DNA from: an uncultured Clostridia bacterium
GTDB taxonomy: Bacteria; Bacillota; Clostridia; Christensenellales; Borkfalkiaceae
NCBI GenBank assembly: GCA_947174175.1
Contig: CAMWHW010000044.1
Span: 1-7,455 of the forward strand
DNA length: 7,455 nt
Direction: 5' to 3'
Made by a program: the position numbers and the translations under genes. Below are positions 4,957 to 7,455 of this stretch, in pieces. Each line of letters starts with the position of its first letter. Within the stretch, counting starts at the first letter, position 1. Under the pieces are notes generated by a model. The model was not told the DNA's origin, made no database searches, and saw only the letters and a program-made list of their open reading frames with translations.

Positions 4957-5844
4957 ATGTATCACCTCATCGTTAACGGTTGTAATATCAACGATAAAAC
5001 TGAACATTACTTAGAAACCGTTAAAATGGTGTTCGGCGTCGCGGGCAAGCAGCTTGCCGTACACGTGACCGAACACGCGGGACACGCAAGAGAGATTGCG
5101 GGCGAGGTGACCAGGAACGGCGCGTTTGCGCACATTATCGCAATGGGCGGCGACGGAACTCTGCACGAAATTTTAAACGGCATAGAGGACACCGAAAACT
5201 GCACCCTCGGGCTTATCCCCCTCGGGTCGGGCAACGACTTTGCGGAGTCCGCGGGAATACCCCTGGACGTAAAGACGGCGGCGGAAAACATAGCCTTCCG
5301 CGCGCCCAACTACATTGACTACATAGAGACCGAGGGGGGCCTCCGCAGCATCAACGCGATTGGCACGGGTATTGACGTGGACGTTTTGAAGCGCGCGTAT
5401 TCGGGCAAAAAGACGGGAAAGAAAAAATATTTTTCGGCGTTCTTGAAGAGCCTGAGACACTATAAAGCCTCCTCGTATAAAGTCAGCTGGGACGGCGGCG
5501 AGGAGCGCACCTATACCGGGCTTATCGCATGCCTGGGCAACGGCAGACAGCTTGGCGGCGGCATAAAGCTTTTCCCCGACGCCGCAATCGACGACGGCTA
5601 TATGGACCTGCTGGTCGTGGACTACCTCTCCCGTTTCAGAACGCTTATCGCGTTTATCAAACTGACTACGGGCAAGGTCAACAAGGTTAAGGAAGTTACG
5701 CACGTCAAGTGCAAAACGGCGCGAATAATACCCGTCGAGGGCGAGGTGCCCGTTCAGGCGGAGGGCGAAATTTACGAAGGCGTAAAGCTGAACGCGCGCG
5801 TGATATCGGGCAAACTCAAATTCTATCTTCCCAGACATGATTGA
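4957..5844 (+). CDS. YegS/BmrU-family lipid kinase (diacylglycerol kinase catalytic domain)
   Basis: This 295-residue protein should phosphorylate diacylglycerol or a related lipid with ATP at the membrane face, feeding phospholipid recycling. The nucleotide-binding core is clear: AMGGDGTLHEILNGI (62-76, the GGDGT motif) and IPLGSGNDFAES (87-98). The second domain has LGNGRQLGGGIKLFPDAAIDDGYMDLLVVD (193-222), typical of the family. Two motifs deviate. The usual N-terminal N-P-x-(S/A)-G reads N-G-C-N (7-10), and the C-terminal D-G-E reads E-G-E (269-271). Length is normal for the family. GGAG (4947-4950) lies 6 bases before the ATG. It is the first gene of a two-gene operon, and its last 8 bases overlap the phosphatase gene. 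The lipid substrate cannot be told from sequence. Confidence 0.9.
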   Translation: MYHLIVNGCNINDKTEHYLETVKMVFGVAGKQLAVHVTEHAGHAREIAGEVTRNGAFAHIIAMGGDGTLHEILNGIEDTENCTLGLIPLGSGNDFAESAGIPLDVKTAAENIAFRAPNYIDYIETEGGLRSINAIGTGIDVDVLKRAYSGKKTGKKKYFSAFLKSLRHYKASSYKVSWDGGEERTYTGLIACLGNGRQLGGGIKLFPDAAIDDGYMDLLVVDYLSRFRTLIAFIKLTTGKVNKVKEVTHVKCKTARIIPVEGEVPVQAEGEIYEGVKLNARVISGKLKFYLPRHD

Positions 5845-6904
5845 AAAATACTACCGGCGGATAATAGACGGAGTTCCCTCCGCGGTATTCGTCGCCGACC
5901 AAAATTTAAAAGCAGTATTCTGCAACTCCAAATTTGCCGCGCTGTTCGGGCGCGGCTTTAAGCGCGCCTCTTTGGGCTCCGCCGTGGGTTGTGCGGGCGA
6001 CTGCAAGCACTGCGGCAGAAGCGAGTGCGCAAAGGGCTGTACTCTGGTTTCGGCTTTCGAGGACAGCTTTTATTCCTCCACCGAGGTTTCGCGCCGCGTA
6101 TATATAAAGCTGGGCGGCGATGAAAAGCGCGAGGTTTCGTTCTCGCTTACCGTCAAGCCTTTGGGCGGCGGACTGTGCATGGGCGTTATAGACGACGCGC
6201 TGGAACTGGAAATCGCGCGGGAGCTTGTCGCCGCAAAGTCCATACAGCAGCGGCTGCTGCCCGCGGGCAAATGGGCGGGAAGCAAACGCTATTCGTATCT
6301 GTATATCCCCTGCCGAGAAATCGGCGGCGACCTGCCCGAGGTGTTCACCGTAGGCTCGTCGGCGTGCGGCGTAATTGCCGACGTTTCGGGCAAGGGCATT
6401 TCCGCGGGTATGCTTACGGCTTTCGTAAAGGCAGCCTACGACAAGCAGGCGTATTCCCCCGCCGAGGCGATATCTACGCTTGCAAACAAATTTTCCGAAC
6501 TCAATCTGGACGAACGAAATTACATAACCGTTGCCGCCGTGAGGATAGACAAGGAGAGCATAACCTATTCCATGGCGGGGCATAACGTGCCCATACTTTT
6601 AAAGTCGGGCGGCGGCATTACGCGCATAGTGCTGAACTCCCCTCCCGTTTCCAACTGGTTCGACAATGCGGCGTATTTCGAGGACAGTATACCCTATAAG
6701 AGCGGTGATATACTCGTTCTTCTTACCGACGGCGTGACCGAAAGCAAGAACAAATTCGGCGAGATGTTCGGCGTGGACGGCGCTATGAAAACGCTTTCCG
6801 TTTCGCGCACGGGCGAGGAATTTATCAAAAATCTGGAAAGCAATTTAAAGAGCTTCTGCGGCGAACTTCACGACGACGTGACCGCGATAGCGTTTGACTT
6901 ATAA
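5837..6904 (+). CDS. PAS-PP2C (SpoIIE/RsbU-like) serine phosphatase with cysteine cluster
   Basis: This 355-residue protein is probably a cytoplasmic phosphatase of the kind that dephosphorylates anti-sigma-factor antagonists. Residues 1 to about 120 are PAS-like (IIDGVPSAVFVADQNLKAVFCNSKFAALFG start). They hold five cysteines, C52, C56, C59, C64 and C68 (C-x3-C-x2-C-x4-C-x3-C). A helical linker with the QQRLLPAG motif (137-144) leads to the PP2C domain. There EIGGDLPEVF (161-170), ADVSGKGISAGMLTAF (181-196), MAGHNVPIL (246-254), LLTDGVTES (295-303) and HDDVTAIAF (345-353) mark the metal-binding and core motifs. The usual GGDYYD reads GGDLPE, so one acidic ligand is Glu (E168). The ATG overlaps the kinase stop by 8 bases with no clear ribosome site, suggesting translational coupling. 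No anti-sigma kinase or antagonist gene is beside it, so the target is unknown. Confidence 0.9.
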   Translation: MIEKYYRRIIDGVPSAVFVADQNLKAVFCNSKFAALFGRGFKRASLGSAVGCAGDCKHCGRSECAKGCTLVSAFEDSFYSSTEVSRRVYIKLGGDEKREVSFSLTVKPLGGGLCMGVIDDALELEIARELVAAKSIQQRLLPAGKWAGSKRYSYLYIPCREIGGDLPEVFTVGSSACGVIADVSGKGISAGMLTAFVKAAYDKQAYSPAEAISTLANKFSELNLDERNYITVAAVRIDKESITYSMAGHNVPILLKSGGGITRIVLNSPPVSNWFDNAAYFEDSIPYKSGDILVLLTDGVTESKNKFGEMFGVDGAMKTLSVSRTGEEFIKNLESNLKSFCGELHDDVTAIAFDL

Positions 6905-6908
6905 ACAA

Positions 6909-6935
6909 AAAAGCGCCCCGAAGAGGGGCGCTTTT
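6909..6935. terminator. Bidirectional Rho-independent terminator between convergent genes
   Basis: An 11-bp perfect stem pairs 6909-6919 with 6925-6935 around a 5-base loop (GAAGA). Seven of the pairs are G-C. On the plus strand it is followed by TTTTATTTT; on the minus strand it is followed by TTTTTTG. It begins 4 bases after the phosphatase stop codon and lies 13 bases beyond the end of the response regulator gene, so it can end both transcripts. Confidence 0.95.
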
Positions 6936-6948
6936 ATTTTACTTTCTA

Positions 6949-7455
6949 TTATACTATTTCCTTGATTTTGGCGATAGCCGCTGTGCGGTTTTCCACGCCC
7001 AGCTTTAAATATATGGTGCTTATATAGTTGCGCGAGGTGCCGTCCGAAAGTTTTAAAGCGGAGGCAATCTGTCTGTTTGTAAAGCCTTCCAAAATCATCA
7101 TAGCAATGCCCGCCTCTCTGTCCGAAAGACCGTAGGCACGCTTCAATTTAATTTCTCTGTCGCTGGACACCATAAGCGCCGCGTCCGTAATCTTTTTTGC
7201 TATCTTGGAGGGCAGTATGGTGTCGCCCGCGTACGCGTTGCGGATGGCGTCGATAAGCGCCGTCGAGCCTATGTCCTTTAACAGATATCCGCTTGCGCCG
7301 TTGTTGATTGCCGACAGAATATAGTCGCTGTCGTCGAAGGTCGTCAGGATTATAATCTTGCAGTCGGGCAGCACTTCCTTTATCTTTTTGGTTGCCGCAA
7401 CGCCGTTCATATTGGGCATGCGGATATCCATAAGCACGACGTCGGGTTTCAGACT
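6949..7455 (-). CDS. NarL/LuxR-type response regulator, 5' end outside the window
   Basis: The reading frame is open to the right edge, so only the last 168 residues are visible and the first part of the receiver domain is missing. The GTG at 7435-7437 is an internal valine codon (PDVVLMD), not a start. The receiver shows the phospho-acceptor aspartate in LMDIRMP (D10 of the visible part), the switch threonines in LTTF (38-39) and the conserved lysine in YLLKD (K60). The C-terminal LuxR helix-turn-helix runs from about 110 to 162 (LSDREAGIAMMILEGFTNRQIASALKL, then the SRNYIS recognition helix region and KLGVENRTAAI). It resembles LiaR/DesR-like regulators of Bacillota, normally paired with a histidine kinase, which may lie to the right. 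Convergent with the phosphatase gene. Confidence 0.95.
   Translation of the reverse strand, partial: SLKPDVVLMDIRMPNMNGVAATKKIKEVLPDCKIIILTTFDDSDYILSAINNGASGYLLKDIGSTALIDAIRNAYAGDTILPSKIAKKITDAALMVSSDREIKLKRAYGLSDREAGIAMMILEGFTNRQIASALKLSDGTSRNYISTIYLKLGVENRTAAIAKIKEIV

Noticed and set aside
5173..5838. 221-codon minus-strand open frame opposite the lipid kinase
   Set aside because: It lies fully within the kinase gene, whose conserved motifs are clear. The antisense product has no recognisable motif.
5906..6583. 225-codon minus-strand open frame opposite the phosphatase
   Set aside because: It is a shadow of the PAS-PP2C gene; the translated product is Arg/Ala/Gly-rich without a domain.
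7435..7437. GTG as the start of the response regulator
   Set aside because: It lies in the PDVVLMD strand of the receiver domain, and the frame stays open to the window edge, so the true start is outside.

Overview
The window looks like chromosome from a bacterium of the Bacillota (Clostridia-like). This is inferred from the rpsF-ssb-rpsR gene order, SigA-type promoters with 17-bp spacers, strong GGAGG ribosome sites, and a YegS/BmrU-type lipid kinase beside a SpoIIE-type phosphatase. Coding DNA is GC-rich and full of GCG/CGC-type codons, while the intergenic gaps are short and AT-rich. Every coding base composition looks similar, and I see no mobile element, CRISPR array, tRNA or rRNA. The species cannot be named from this sequence; an uncultured gut clostridial lineage is a guess.

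Left part, minus strand (read right to left): a class II tRNA nucleotidyltransferase (CCA-adding type, HD domain) at 3434-4786; then a 716-residue membrane-anchored acidic protein of unknown function at 1178-3328 with its own promoter; then the ribosomal/replication operon rpsF-ssb-rpsR (1076-74), with a near-consensus promoter, a hairpin in its leader and a strong terminator at 20-59. Right part, plus strand: a diacylglycerol-kinase-family lipid kinase (4957-5844) overlapping by 8 bases a PAS-PP2C (SpoIIE/RsbU-like) phosphatase (5837-6904). A bidirectional terminator at 6909-6935 separates this pair from a convergent, 5'-truncated NarL/LuxR-type response regulator (6949 to the window end).

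The two halves diverge at 4787-4956. There the two promoters appear to share one self-complementary -35 hexamer (TTGCAA, 4857-4862), with a TATAAT exactly 17 bp away on each side, so the two polymerases should exclude each other.

Most of the window is ordinary housekeeping and signalling. The parts that deserve attention are the unrecognised 716-residue surface protein with two kinds of internal repeat, the shared -35 divergent promoter, the five-cysteine cluster in the PAS region of the phosphatase, and the putative autoregulatory leader of rpsF. I found no clear evidence of a new multi-gene system.
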